Below, one piece after another: positions 1 through 4,281 of a DNA stretch of 6,608 nt. This stretch comes from Verrucomicrobiaceae bacterium (GTDB taxonomy: Bacteria; Verrucomicrobiota; Verrucomicrobiae; Verrucomicrobiales; Akkermansiaceae): positions 1-6,608 of the forward strand of contig RPOS01000009.1 in NCBI GenBank assembly GCA_003820635.1, written 5' to 3'. A program made the translations under genes and the position numbers. The notes beneath the pieces are model-generated. The model did not search any database. It saw nothing but the letters and a program-made list of their open reading frames with translations, and was not told the origin of the DNA. Each line of letters begins with the position of its first letter. Positions within the stretch are counted from its first letter, which is position 1.

Positions 1-132
1 CTTGAATGCCGCACTAGTGGCACCTTGCCCCCCGAGCTCTCGCGCCGGGTTGATACGGTGGTCAAAGATACCCTCGCACAATGCGATGCCCTGCTAGGGT
101 GGCAGGAAGAGCTTGAGAGGCTTGACGCGTGA
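1..132 (+). CDS. C-terminal 43 residues of an unidentified phage protein (5' truncated by window edge)
   Basis: Frame 1 is open from the first base to a TGA at 130-132 and encodes a hydrophilic tail ending QEELERLDA. The start lies outside the window. Its stop overlaps the next start as GTGA, the usual phage coupling arrangement, and a strong terminator follows 85 bases later, so this is probably the end of an upstream operon. A small, charged C-terminus next to a tiny membrane ORF before a terminator would suit a lysis-gene product such as a spanin subunit. That idea rests only on position and composition; no diagnostic motif is visible. The reading frame is reasonably secure and the function is unknown. 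Confidence 0.55.
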   Translation, partial: LECRTSGTLPPELSRRVDTVVKDTLAQCDALLGWQEELERLDA

Positions 133-212
133 GCGTAGGGCAGGAACTAGGCTGGCTCACGCTGGCGATCATGGCGGGCTTTGTGATTCTGGCATGGCTC
201 TTTGAATGGTAG
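129..212 (+). CDS. 27-residue single-span membrane peptide
   Basis: The GTG at 129 overlaps the preceding TGA (GTGA). It is preceded by GAGAGG at 115-120, an acceptable Shine-Dalgarno site 8 nt away. The product is MSVGQELGWLTLAIMAGF followed by VILAWLFEW. Residues 8-25 are almost wholly hydrophobic and form one transmembrane helix with a short acidic N-terminal flank. The stop TAG at 210-212 lies just 5 bases before the terminator stem, so this would be the last gene of its operon. Tiny membrane peptides occur at the ends of phage lysis or late operons, but I do not recognise this one. The overlap, SD site and coherent hydrophobic profile favour a real gene; the length makes it uncertain. 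Confidence 0.5.
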   Translation: MSVGQELGWLTLAIMAGFVILAWLFEW

Positions 213-217
213 GACAG

Positions 218-239
218 GCCCGCTTCGGCGGGCTTTTTT
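218..239 (+). terminator. Rho-independent terminator with UUCG tetraloop
   Basis: The stem GCCCGC (218-223) pairs perfectly with GCGGGC (228-233) around a TTCG loop closed by C-G, the especially stable cUUCGg arrangement. Six T residues follow at 234-239. It lies directly after the 27-residue ORF and should end transcription from the left. Confidence 0.92.
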
Positions 240-254
240 GCGCCCATCGATTTT

Positions 255-270
255 GCCCGCGTCAGCGGGC
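255..270. repeat. Second GCCCGC/GCGGGC hairpin, not followed by T-run
   Basis: GCCCGC (255-260), loop GTCA, GCGGGC (265-270). It repeats exactly the stem of the terminator 15 bases upstream but with a different loop, and neither strand has a T-tract after it. It may be a decayed duplicate terminator, or an alternative pairing partner, since either left arm can pair with either right arm. Confidence 0.6.
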
Positions 271-366
271 GTGTCGTGGGCGAAACGTCATAGTAGTTAG
301 TAGCGAGCGAGGGGCAGGCGAGCGGGCGCGAGGGCGTCATAGTGGCTGGGGGCGGGCGAGTGAGTG

Positions 367-372
367 TATAAT
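367..372 (+). promoter_or_regulatory. Possible -10 box TATAAT for the 452 gene
   Basis: A perfect TATAAT sits at 367-372, 85 bases upstream of the ATG, at the edge between G-rich and AT-rich DNA. The position 17 bases upstream (344-349) is a poor -35 match, and the TG at 365-366 is one base too close for an extended -10. If active it would be weak or activator-dependent. It is unlike the two strong promoters at 1243 and 1697. Confidence 0.3.
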
Positions 373-420
373 AAGATAGTAGTAGATTTACAAATGGGTT
401 AGGCGCCGTTATGATGCAAC

Positions 421-437
421 GGTCTAATCGTTAGACC
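421..437. promoter_or_regulatory. Leader dyad copy 1 (GGTCTAATCGTTAGACC)
   Basis: A perfect 7-bp inverted repeat GGTCTAA/TTAGACC around TCG. The core is the reverse complement of that in copy 2. It ends 14 nt before the ATG at 452. AAGGAG (441-446) follows directly, with no second palindrome in this copy. Confidence 0.85.
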
Positions 438-451
438 TCAAAGGAGAAATC

Positions 452-796
452 ATGTTTTCACGAACTGTATGGCCATTTAAAAACATGCAAGTGGGCGAGA
501 GCTGCACCATAGGCCCTGAACGCGCTGCGCGGGCTAAGACCTACTGCCACGTGTATGCGGCACAGGCAGGCAAGCGCATGACGTGGAAAACTGAGCGTGG
601 GGGCAGTATCACCGTGACTAGGCTGCCAGATCGCGCCACAACCCAGATAACCCTGACCGCAGACGAAGCAAGAGTACTGAAGGAGCTCTTCCCGAGCGCG
701 GCAAGGCTGCGAGAGTTCTGCCGAATTATGGCCGGCAAGGTGAAGGCAACAGAGCTGCCGAACGGGTATATTAAACTAGAGAAAAGAACAGAATGA
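452..796 (+). CDS. Hypothetical phage protein, DUF7303-like N-terminus (114 aa)
   Basis: The start ATG at 452 has AAGGAG at 441-446, 5 nt away. Residues 7-15 (WPFKNMQVG) followed by basic, alanine-rich residues 25-45 and a 'KRMTWKTERGG...TVTRL' strand (41-58) match a family of small uncharacterised phage proteins. These begin with a [YW]PF..M..G(D/E)S motif, then an AA..YG+R-type helix and a basic beta strand. I recall this family as DUF7303, from memory only. Residues 66-92 add a helical segment and 102-111 (LPNGYIKLE) a short strand. The protein is monocistronic: a dyad lies upstream and a strong terminator follows 30 bases downstream. Charge and fold pattern suggest nucleic-acid binding, but that is inference and no function is established. 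Confidence 0.85.
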   Translation: MFSRTVWPFKNMQVGESCTIGPERAARAKTYCHVYAAQAGKRMTWKTERGGSITVTRLPDRATTQITLTADEARVLKELFPSAARLREFCRIMAGKVKATELPNGYIKLEKRTE

Positions 797-825
797 GTGT
801 AACGCGTGTAACGTTTTGAGGCACT

Positions 826-858
826 CCTGTAACGTGAAAACGTTACAGGTTTTCTTAT
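826..858 (+). terminator. Rho-independent terminator, 10-bp stem with GAAA loop
   Basis: CCTGTAACGT (826-835) pairs perfectly with ACGTTACAGG (840-849) around a GNRA-type GAAA tetraloop, followed by TTTTCTTAT (850-858). It closes the 452-796 unit. Both stem arms contain the GTAACG motif that recurs in the surrounding non-coding region, so the dyad could also serve as a protein-binding site. Confidence 0.9.
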
Positions 859-879
859 AGTGCAAGTGACTGATTTAAC

Positions 880-911
880 AGAGAGAGAGAGAGATAAATT
901 AATTATTTGTT
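880..911. repeat. (GA)7 tract joined to AT-rich segment
   Basis: Seven GA dinucleotides (881-894) are followed by TAAATTAATTATTTGTT, almost pure A/T. This is a local low-melting, purine-asymmetric stretch inside the gene-free region. A DNA-unwinding element is one reading; a simple slippage-prone microsatellite is another. Confidence 0.6.
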
Positions 912-1016
912 AGTAGTTGTAGCGCTGTTACGCTGTTTTTGGGGAGTGCGGCTGGGAAATTCCTTTTTCCCCCTTTCCTTGCTGGTTATAGAACATATCT
1001 TTCCGTGTTTTCGCTG

Positions 1017-1048
1017 AAAAGGGCTCCGGCAGCCACCCACCCTTTTTT
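1017..1048 (+). terminator. Terminator-like hairpin with T6 tail
   Basis: AAAAGGG (1017-1023) can pair with CCCTTTT (1040-1046), and the T-run extends to 1048. An inner GGCT/AGCC pairing (1022-1025, 1031-1034) competes for two of the same G residues. The loop is long and part of the stem is A-T, so it is weaker than the terminator at 826-858. It may insulate the promoter at 1243 from readthrough. Confidence 0.4.
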
Positions 1049-1242
1049 GGCGTAACGTCACATCGATACCCCGTTGATTCTAAAGGCTTTTTAGACTAAG
1101 TGCGTAACCTATATTTTTTCAAGTCATTGATTTTAGGCAACAAAAAAGTGACGCTGTAACGTTTTTTTGGTTATAAAGTACTACGAGATTCTTTCATAAC
1201 TATCTTCACCTTGTTCATAATACTTCCCACTTACCCCTATAC

Positions 1243-1271
1243 TTGACAAACACGCCACCGTGTGATATACT
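1243..1271 (+). promoter_or_regulatory. Strong sigma70 promoter upstream of the HTH gene
   Basis: A perfect -35 TTGACA (1243-1248), a 17-bp spacer, and -10 TATACT (1266-1271) with TG at 1263-1264 (extended -10, TGaTATACT). Transcription should start near 1278, giving an 85-nt leader that carries dyad copy 2 and the second palindrome. It shares TTGACAAA and TGATATA with the promoter at 1697, so both are probably read by the same host polymerase. Confidence 0.88.
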
Positions 1272-1314
1272 TGTATCTTGCTTCGTACGTATTTATCCTA
1301 GTATTATCCCCTCC

Positions 1315-1331
1315 GGTCTAACGATTAGACC
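1315..1331. promoter_or_regulatory. Leader dyad copy 2 (GGTCTAACGATTAGACC)
   Basis: A perfect 7-bp inverted repeat around CGA, about 37 bases downstream of the predicted transcription start. It is therefore inside the transcribed leader rather than over the promoter. Its last C is also the first base of the adjoining CACCCT palindrome. Confidence 0.88.
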
Positions 1332-1346
1332 ACCCTGTATAGGGTG
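1331..1346 (+). promoter_or_regulatory. Leader hairpin copy A (CACCCT-GTAT-AGGGTG)
   Basis: A 6-bp perfect stem with a GTAT loop, abutting dyad copy 2. It ends a few bases before the ribosome-binding site AAAAGGA (1350-1356). No T-run follows, so it is not a terminator. Confidence 0.82.
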
Positions 1347-1362
1347 CACAAAAGGACTCAAG

Positions 1363-1707
1363 ATGACCCCCAACCTCAAGCTTGAACTGTTGCCGACTCT
1401 CGACGGTTTACCTTTACCCCTACAATATATAGAAGGCGTGCGTTATGTCATGCTGACAGGCCGCCTCTACCCGCTAGCGGAGTTTGTTGCCACTCTCCAG
1501 CACTACTCCAACCCCGAGGACATGCCCACCCTCTCGCTTGCCACCCTACCCACGGCCACGCGGGACCAAGATATTTACAAGCGCGTCACGTACGAGGGCC
1601 AGAGCATGGCGAAGGCTGGTGCCGTGCATGGCCTATCCCGCCAACGCGTTAAGCAGATCATTGACCACCTACGGGCCACCGCTGTAGCCCACCTACTTGA
1701 CAAATAG
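1363..1707 (+). CDS. Small HTH DNA-binding protein, candidate phage regulator (114 aa)
   Basis: Residues 77-103 (YEGQSMAKAGAVHGLSRQRVKQIIDH...) read as a helix-turn-helix of the sigma70-region-4 type: a 'G.S.A..G...G.SRQRV.QI' pattern close to the 'GVSRERVRQI' recognition helix. Residues 1-66 are hydrophobic and leucine/proline-rich, with no motif I recognise, and may form a dimerisation or sensing part. ATG 1363 is preferred because AAAGGA (1351-1356) lies 6 nt upstream. The in-frame TTG at 1243 is the -35 box of the promoter, so translation cannot begin there. The gene stands alone, has its own strong promoter and dyad, and its last codons contain the -35 box of the next promoter. This fits a transcription regulator of the adjacent units, possibly autoregulated. 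The target site is inference. Confidence 0.82.
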   Translation: MTPNLKLELLPTLDGLPLPLQYIEGVRYVMLTGRLYPLAEFVATLQHYSNPEDMPTLSLATLPTATRDQDIYKRVTYEGQSMAKAGAVHGLSRQRVKQIIDHLRATAVAHLLDK

Positions 1708-1725
1708 GCTAGTATATGATATAAT
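1697..1725 (+). promoter_or_regulatory. Consensus sigma70 promoter for the 1830-3733 unit
   Basis: A perfect TTGACA (1697-1702), a 17-bp spacer and a perfect TATAAT (1720-1725), plus TG at 1717-1718 for an extended -10. The -35 box overlaps codons for Leu-Asp-Lys at the end of the HTH gene. Transcription should start near 1732, giving a leader of about 98 nt. A promoter this close to consensus is usually held in check by a repressor; candidate sites are the dyads at 1730-1743 and 1777-1793. Confidence 0.92.
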
Positions 1726-1729
1726 ACAT

Positions 1730-1743
1730 ACTCAATACTGAGT
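1730..1743. promoter_or_regulatory. Inverted repeat over the predicted start site (ACTCA-ATAC-TGAGT)
   Basis: A perfect 5-bp dyad lies across the expected transcription start near 1732. It could be an operator or the first hairpin of the leader RNA. It is short, so chance remains possible. Confidence 0.4.
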
Positions 1744-1760
1744 TCTCGACCACAACCCAG

Positions 1761-1778
1761 CCGCCTATTGCTAGGCGG
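1761..1778 (+). promoter_or_regulatory. Leader hairpin CCGCCTA-TTGC-TAGGCGG overlapping dyad copy 3
   Basis: A perfect 7-bp, GC-rich stem. Its last two bases, G1777 and G1778, are also the first two bases of dyad copy 3, so full pairing of both in one RNA is impossible. No T-run follows. This hairpin is specific to this leader. Confidence 0.65.
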
Positions 1779-1793
1779 TCTAACAGTTAGACC
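1777..1793. promoter_or_regulatory. Leader dyad copy 3 (GGTCTAACAGTTAGACC), best match to consensus
   Basis: The most symmetrical copy: 8-bp half-sites GGTCTAAC/GTTAGACC around one central A. It lies about 45 bases downstream of the predicted transcription start and is directly followed by the CACCCT hairpin. Confidence 0.9.
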
Positions 1794-1809
1794 CACCCTG
1801 CATAGGGTG
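1794..1809 (+). promoter_or_regulatory. Leader hairpin copy B (CACCCT-GCAT-AGGGTG)
   Basis: The same 6-bp stem as copy A, with one loop change (GCAT instead of GTAT). It abuts dyad copy 3 and is followed by ACTACTAAGGACACATC and the ATG at 1830. Confidence 0.82.
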
Positions 1810-1829
1810 ACCACTACTAAGGACACATC

Positions 1830-2603
1830 ATGACATTGCCCACTGCATACGACTTACTTGCCGCCCACTACGACAAACACAAATACAAGCGAGGTGCCTA
1901 CGTAGGCTCCGCCCCGCTAGACGCTCACAAACGACGCAAGACAAACCAGCGCGTGACCGTCAGCCCTCTGTGTGCAGAGGTCGTGTGCCACAAAACCCCC
2001 ATCCTTCGAGCCTATCCCGACGGTCGAGTGCAGCTCGACGCCAGCTCGTGGCGCACTAACGTCACCAAGGACACGCTCAACAGCGCCCTCGCACGTATCA
2101 AACTGCCGTCTCGAATCTATTCACACAAGCGGTTCGGACTCAGCCAGTGGCACCTGTACAGCCCCACCCACGGCCACTACGCCTTTTACGATGGGATGTA
2201 TCTCAACCAACACGGCACACCCCGTCGATCCCTTCCGTTCAAGCGCAGGTGTATCGACACCACCCAATCCCGACCCTTCGCCGCTTCTGCACGGGAGTTC
2301 CGCTCAGTGTTCCCTGTGCTGCACGCTGGGGTGCCCGACACTAAAGACGCTGCCGCTGCCAACGATACGCAACAGCTCTATTACCAGCACAAGCTATATG
2401 ACTCCCGAGCTGTTGCCCTTGCTATCACCACTCAGCCTGAGCTGTGGCCTGCCGTTGTTGCCGCGTACAGTCAACTATCTATTCACATCATGTGGCAACA
2501 GCGCAAGCTGCCAGCCAAGGACACCCTCAACCACATCCTCACTAAAGCCAAGGAGCACATGTACCACACGATAGAAACCCTCGTCACTCACATCCCTGCC
2601 TGA
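1830..2603 (+). CDS. Conserved-type phage protein of unknown function (257 aa)
   Basis: ATG 1830 has AAGGA (1819-1823) 6 nt upstream. The protein is basic, with KHKYKR (16-21) and KRRKT (34-38) near the N-terminus. Residues 54-90 (HKTPILRAYPDGRVQLDASS, then WRTNVTKDTLNSALARI) match a pattern I recall from many phage proteins: 'hG..I.....G.h.L...GW.T.TT..+IN', followed by an aromatic segment and FYDGM (119-123). No catalytic motif is visible. It sits directly before the MoxR-like ATPase and shares its promoter and leader type, so the two may act together. The stop TGA at 2601-2603 touches dyad copy 4. Residues 213-220 are encoded by a 21-bp stretch that reappears in the intergenic leader downstream. 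Function is unknown. Confidence 0.88.
   Translation: MTLPTAYDLLAAHYDKHKYKRGAYVGSAPLDAHKRRKTNQRVTVSPLCAEVVCHKTPILRAYPDGRVQLDASSWRTNVTKDTLNSALARIKLPSRIYSHKRFGLSQWHLYSPTHGHYAFYDGMYLNQHGTPRRSLPFKRRCIDTTQSRPFAASAREFRSVFPVLHAGVPDTKDAAAANDTQQLYYQHKLYDSRAVALAITTQPELWPAVVAAYSQLSIHIMWQQRKLPAKDTLNHILTKAKEHMYHTIETLVTHIPA
2468..2488 (+). repeat. Intragenic copy of a 21-bp direct repeat
   Basis: Begins CAGTCAACTATC and ends TTCACAT. It encodes part of Tyr-Ser-Gln-Leu-Ser-Ile-His-Ile (residues 213-220) and is identical to 2620-2640, 152 bases downstream. Confidence 0.92.
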
Positions 2604-2618
2604 GTCTAACCGTTAGAC
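2604..2618. promoter_or_regulatory. Leader dyad copy 4 (GTCTAACCGTTAGAC)
   Basis: A 7-1-7 symmetrical dyad starting at the base after the TGA stop of the preceding gene. The outermost G/C pair of the consensus is lost on the left (A2603, part of the stop codon). The CACCCT hairpin is absent from this copy. Confidence 0.85.
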
Positions 2619-2619
2619 C

Positions 2620-2649
2620 CAGTCAACTATCTATTCACATATCTATTCA
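2620..2649 (+). repeat. Intergenic copy of the 21-bp repeat plus a tandem partial unit
   Basis: Bases 2620-2640 repeat exactly the coding segment 2468-2488. ATCTATTCA then recurs at 2641-2649 after its occurrence at 2629-2637, so the insert is a repeat within a repeat. It occupies the place where other leaders carry the CACCCTGTATAGGGTG palindrome, and is followed by CACCACTAAGGACACACC and the ATG at 2669. Confidence 0.9.
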
Positions 2650-2668
2650 TCACCACTAAGGACACACC

Positions 2669-3733
2669 ATGAAAGTCACACTGCAACAAGCTGCCACCCT
2701 CGTGCAGACCTGCGGACACACCAATACGTTCCTCCTGCGCGGTGCCCCGGGCATCGGCAAATCGAGCATCCTCACGTCCCTTGCACGTCACATGCCGGAC
2801 TACCACCCTGCGTACATCGACTGCGCTAACCTAGACCTAGGCGACCTCGGGCTGCCTATCATTGACCGACCTGCCCACGCCATACCCACCACGACCTACG
2901 CCCCGAACGTACGGTTCGGTGCACACCAGCCACGCCCCGTGCTTATCATGCTCGACGAGCTGGGCAAGGCGTCCCGGCCGGTGCTTAACATGCTGTTGCC
3001 GGTCATCCTCGAGCGCAGGCTAGGCGACCATCCCCTGCCCCCGGGCTCTATAGTCTTTGCCACGACTAACCTCGACACTGACGGCGTGGGAGATAACATC
3101 CCGGCTCATGCGTACAACCGCATGACTGTGCTGCCTATTGCCAACCCCACGGCAGAGGAGTGGATCAACTGGGCCACATCCTCCCCTCACAACGCCATCG
3201 CAGCAGAGGTGCTGGCCTTCGCCCAAGAATATTCCCAAGTGTTCGAGTGTTATGCCGACGACCCCACGACCAAGAACCCGTACATATTCAACCCCCTCAA
3301 CAACCAGACCCGTGCCTTCTGTAGCCCTCGGTCTCTCGCTCATGCCTCACACATCATCACGCATCGCCACACGCTAGGCGAAGCTACACTACCTGCCCTG
3401 ATTGGCACCGTGGGTGAGTCTGCTGCCCGCGACATGGACGCCCTGCTGCGGCTGTCTGACAAGCTGCCGCCCACCGAGACTATTACCGAGCACCCGGACA
3501 CTGCCCCACTGCCCCCGGACACTGCCAGTTACTTTATCTTGGCCTTCAGGCTGGCGATGGACACGACCCGCACGACTATCGCCCCTGTCATGACGTATAT
3601 CAACCGATGGGAGTCGTTCGAGGCCCGGGCGCTGTACATCACCACCGTGGCGGGCAACCGTGACAAGGCCCCGATGGCCTGTGCCGACTCGCTGTTCCGG
3701 CGTGCAGCGTCGGATATGGGCAAGTACTTCTAA
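2669..3733 (+). CDS. MoxR-like AAA+ ATPase (354 aa)
   Basis: The ATG at 2669 has AAGGA (2658-2662) 6 nt upstream. Walker A is GAPGIGKS (25-32). Walker B is VLIMLDE (91-97), followed by LGKAS. Sensor 1 is ATTN (131-134), and AHAYNRM (146-152) carries the probable arginine finger Arg151. CSPRSLAHAS in the C-terminal part fits the lid/sensor-2 helix. This is the MoxR/CobS-type architecture: ATP hydrolysis by a ring that remodels a partner, usually a von Willebrand factor A (VWA) domain protein encoded next to it. Length is normal for the group. No VWA gene lies in this window; the protein upstream is the only close neighbour in the same unit. The stop codon TAA at 3731-3733 lies inside dyad copy 5. 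The fold assignment is secure; the substrate is unknown. Confidence 0.95.
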   Translation: MKVTLQQAATLVQTCGHTNTFLLRGAPGIGKSSILTSLARHMPDYHPAYIDCANLDLGDLGLPIIDRPAHAIPTTTYAPNVRFGAHQPRPVLIMLDELGKASRPVLNMLLPVILERRLGDHPLPPGSIVFATTNLDTDGVGDNIPAHAYNRMTVLPIANPTAEEWINWATSSPHNAIAAEVLAFAQEYSQVFECYADDPTTKNPYIFNPLNNQTRAFCSPRSLAHASHIITHRHTLGEATLPALIGTVGESAARDMDALLRLSDKLPPTETITEHPDTAPLPPDTASYFILAFRLAMDTTRTTIAPVMTYINRWESFEARALYITTVAGNRDKAPMACADSLFRRAASDMGKYF

Positions 3734-3741
3734 CCGTTAGA
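3729..3741. promoter_or_regulatory. Leader dyad copy 5 (TCTAACCGTTAGA), contains a stop codon
   Basis: A 6-1-6 dyad TCTAAC-C-GTTAGA. The outer left GG is replaced by coding sequence of the ATPase gene, while the right GACC is kept. The TAA inside the left arm is that gene's stop codon. Confidence 0.82.
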
Positions 3742-3743
3742 CC

Positions 3744-3759
3744 CACCCTGTATAGGGTG
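3744..3759 (+). promoter_or_regulatory. Leader hairpin copy C (CACCCT-GTAT-AGGGTG)
   Basis: Identical to copy A. It lies two bases after dyad copy 5 and 9 bases before the GGAG (3769-3772) that serves the next gene. Confidence 0.83.
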
Positions 3760-3778
3760 CACCAGCATGGAGACCACT

Positions 3779-4060
3779 ATGACACAACACACACCCGGGC
3801 CGTGGCACGTCGGCGTTAAACAAGCTGAAAAGATCATTTACGACGCTAGCGGCTGGGCAGTGGCGAATGCCACGGTCTACCACGGCGAGAATGATGCAAA
3901 AGCAAACGCTCGCTTGATCGCCGCTGCGCCTGACTTGTTGGAGGCGCTGAAAACGCTGCAAAGCATGGCGTCTACGTTTCCAAACGAACTTCACAAAGAT
4001 CATCCGGATGTAGTCGCAGCCCGTGCCGCCATTGCCCGAGCAACAGGAGATAACCAATGA
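3779..4060 (+). CDS. HTPGPW-type phage protein (93 aa)
   Basis: The N-terminus MTQHTPGPWHVG and the later NARLIAAAPDLLEALKTL (43-59) are hallmarks of a small protein family seen in many phages and prophages of Gram-negative bacteria. Its function is not established to my knowledge. I chose ATG 3779 because GGAG (3769-3772) lies 6 nt upstream and the family begins with this sequence. The in-frame ATG at 3767 would add only Met-Glu-Thr-Thr and overlaps the SD site. It is the first gene of a block of six that overlap by 4 or 14 nt. The C-terminal helix module AAPDLL recurs in the gene at 4459, so the two may be partial paralogues. Identification by family is strong. Confidence 0.9.
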   Translation: MTQHTPGPWHVGVKQAEKIIYDASGWAVANATVYHGENDAKANARLIAAAPDLLEALKTLQSMASTFPNELHKDHPDVVAARAAIARATGDNQ

Positions 4061-4281
4061 ACTTAATCGAAGAGGCCACGATAGGCCAGCACTACATCTG
4101 CCCCGTGGAGTACGGCGACGTGACCGGACTGACTGATCACGAGGAGGCCCAGCTCAACCAATGGCTAGCCCACTACCCCGGCGCCACGTTCGTATTCGGA
4201 GATGAGGATGAGTTCGCCCGGTGTGAGATCACCGGGCTAATGGGTAACTGTGTGAAGGTGAAGATATATGAAAGCGCATGA
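4057..4281 (+). CDS. Small acidic phage protein with 'FARCEITGL' motif (74 aa)
   Basis: ATGA overlap with the preceding stop; AGGAG at 4045-4049 gives 7-nt spacing. The sequence has a central NQWLAHYPGATFVFGDEDEF stretch (about 34-53), then ARCEITGLMGNCVKVKIY (54-71), which reads as two beta strands. Proteins with 'YPG..h.FGE.+.FA+CE(V/I)TGL.G.Ch.h' are frequent among small accessory phage genes; I associate the pattern with the DUF6926 name, from memory and unverified. No catalytic residues or metal site are apparent. Its reading frame runs 14 nt into the next gene, so expression is coupled on both sides. It is probably cytoplasmic, with function unknown. Confidence 0.85.
   Translation: MNLIEEATIGQHYICPVEYGDVTGLTDHEEAQLNQWLAHYPGATFVFGDEDEFARCEITGLMGNCVKVKIYESA

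Larger units (their letters stand above)
241..420. other. Gene-free G-rich leader region
   Basis: I see no convincing gene in these 180 bases. Bases 301-360 are strongly G-skewed on the + strand (34 G against 12 C in 60), with G-runs at 311-314, 324-326, 332-334, 348-352 and 354-356. Their loops are too uneven for a canonical quadruplex. A 9-bp direct repeat CGTCATAGT lies at 286-294 and 335-343. The composition changes abruptly to AT-rich at about 365, where the leader of the next gene probably begins. Confidence 0.5.
797..1242. other. 446-bp non-coding region with repeated GTAAC motifs
   Basis: No credible gene is present on either strand. GTAACG or close variants recur: direct TGTAACG at 798-804, 807-813, 828-834 and 1155-1161; GCGTAAC(G) at 1050-1057 and 1102-1108; inverted CGTTAC at 841-846 and GTTACGC at 927-933. 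A GA tract (881-894) runs into AT-rich DNA (895-911). The base composition is clearly lower in GC than the flanking genes. Spacing of the motifs is irregular, so they are not classic iterons. Iterated motifs, AT-rich DNA and hairpins in one gene-free stretch suggest a regulatory region or a replication origin, but no DnaA-box cluster is evident. Confidence 0.6.

Noticed and set aside
62..340. 92-codon open frame on the minus strand
   Set aside because: It runs across the UUCG terminator, the second hairpin and two overlapping plus-strand frames. No SD site or recognisable protein pattern; low-complexity Pro/Ser/Thr/Ala composition typical of a shadow frame.
301..360. G-quadruplex in the G-rich stretch
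   Set aside because: Five G-runs are present but the loops are up to 13 bases and uneven. Only a weak, non-canonical structure is possible from the sequence.
1079..1095. TCTAAA-GGCTT-TTTAGA as an eighth dyad copy
   Set aside because: The spacing between TCTAA and TTAGA is 6-7 bases instead of 3, the GG/CC flanks are missing, and no ribosome-binding segment or gene follows. Probably a chance A/T hairpin or at best a relic.
1243..1362. TTG at 1243 as start of a longer (154-aa) version of the HTH protein
   Set aside because: TTGACA at 1243-1248 is the -35 box of a near-perfect promoter, so the codon would lie upstream of the transcript. The ATG at 1363 has AAAGGA at correct spacing.
1972..2574. 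200-codon overlapping plus-strand frame inside the 257-aa gene
   Set aside because: No SD site; Ser/Pro/Thr-rich sequence without structure. The other frame has the conserved leader and recognisable phage-protein motifs.
3020..3343. Minus-strand 107-codon frame under the ATPase gene
   Set aside because: It is antisense to the Walker B to lid region of a clear AAA+ protein; Gly/Val/Arg-rich shadow without an SD site.
3767..3778. ATG 3767 as start of the HTPGPW gene
   Set aside because: It would add only four residues, lacks an SD site, and its own bases form part of the GGAG site for ATG 3779.
3737..4057. Minus-strand 106-codon frame opposite the HTPGPW gene
   Set aside because: It would run through the leader dyad and hairpin and oppose a well-recognised family member. 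No supporting start signal.
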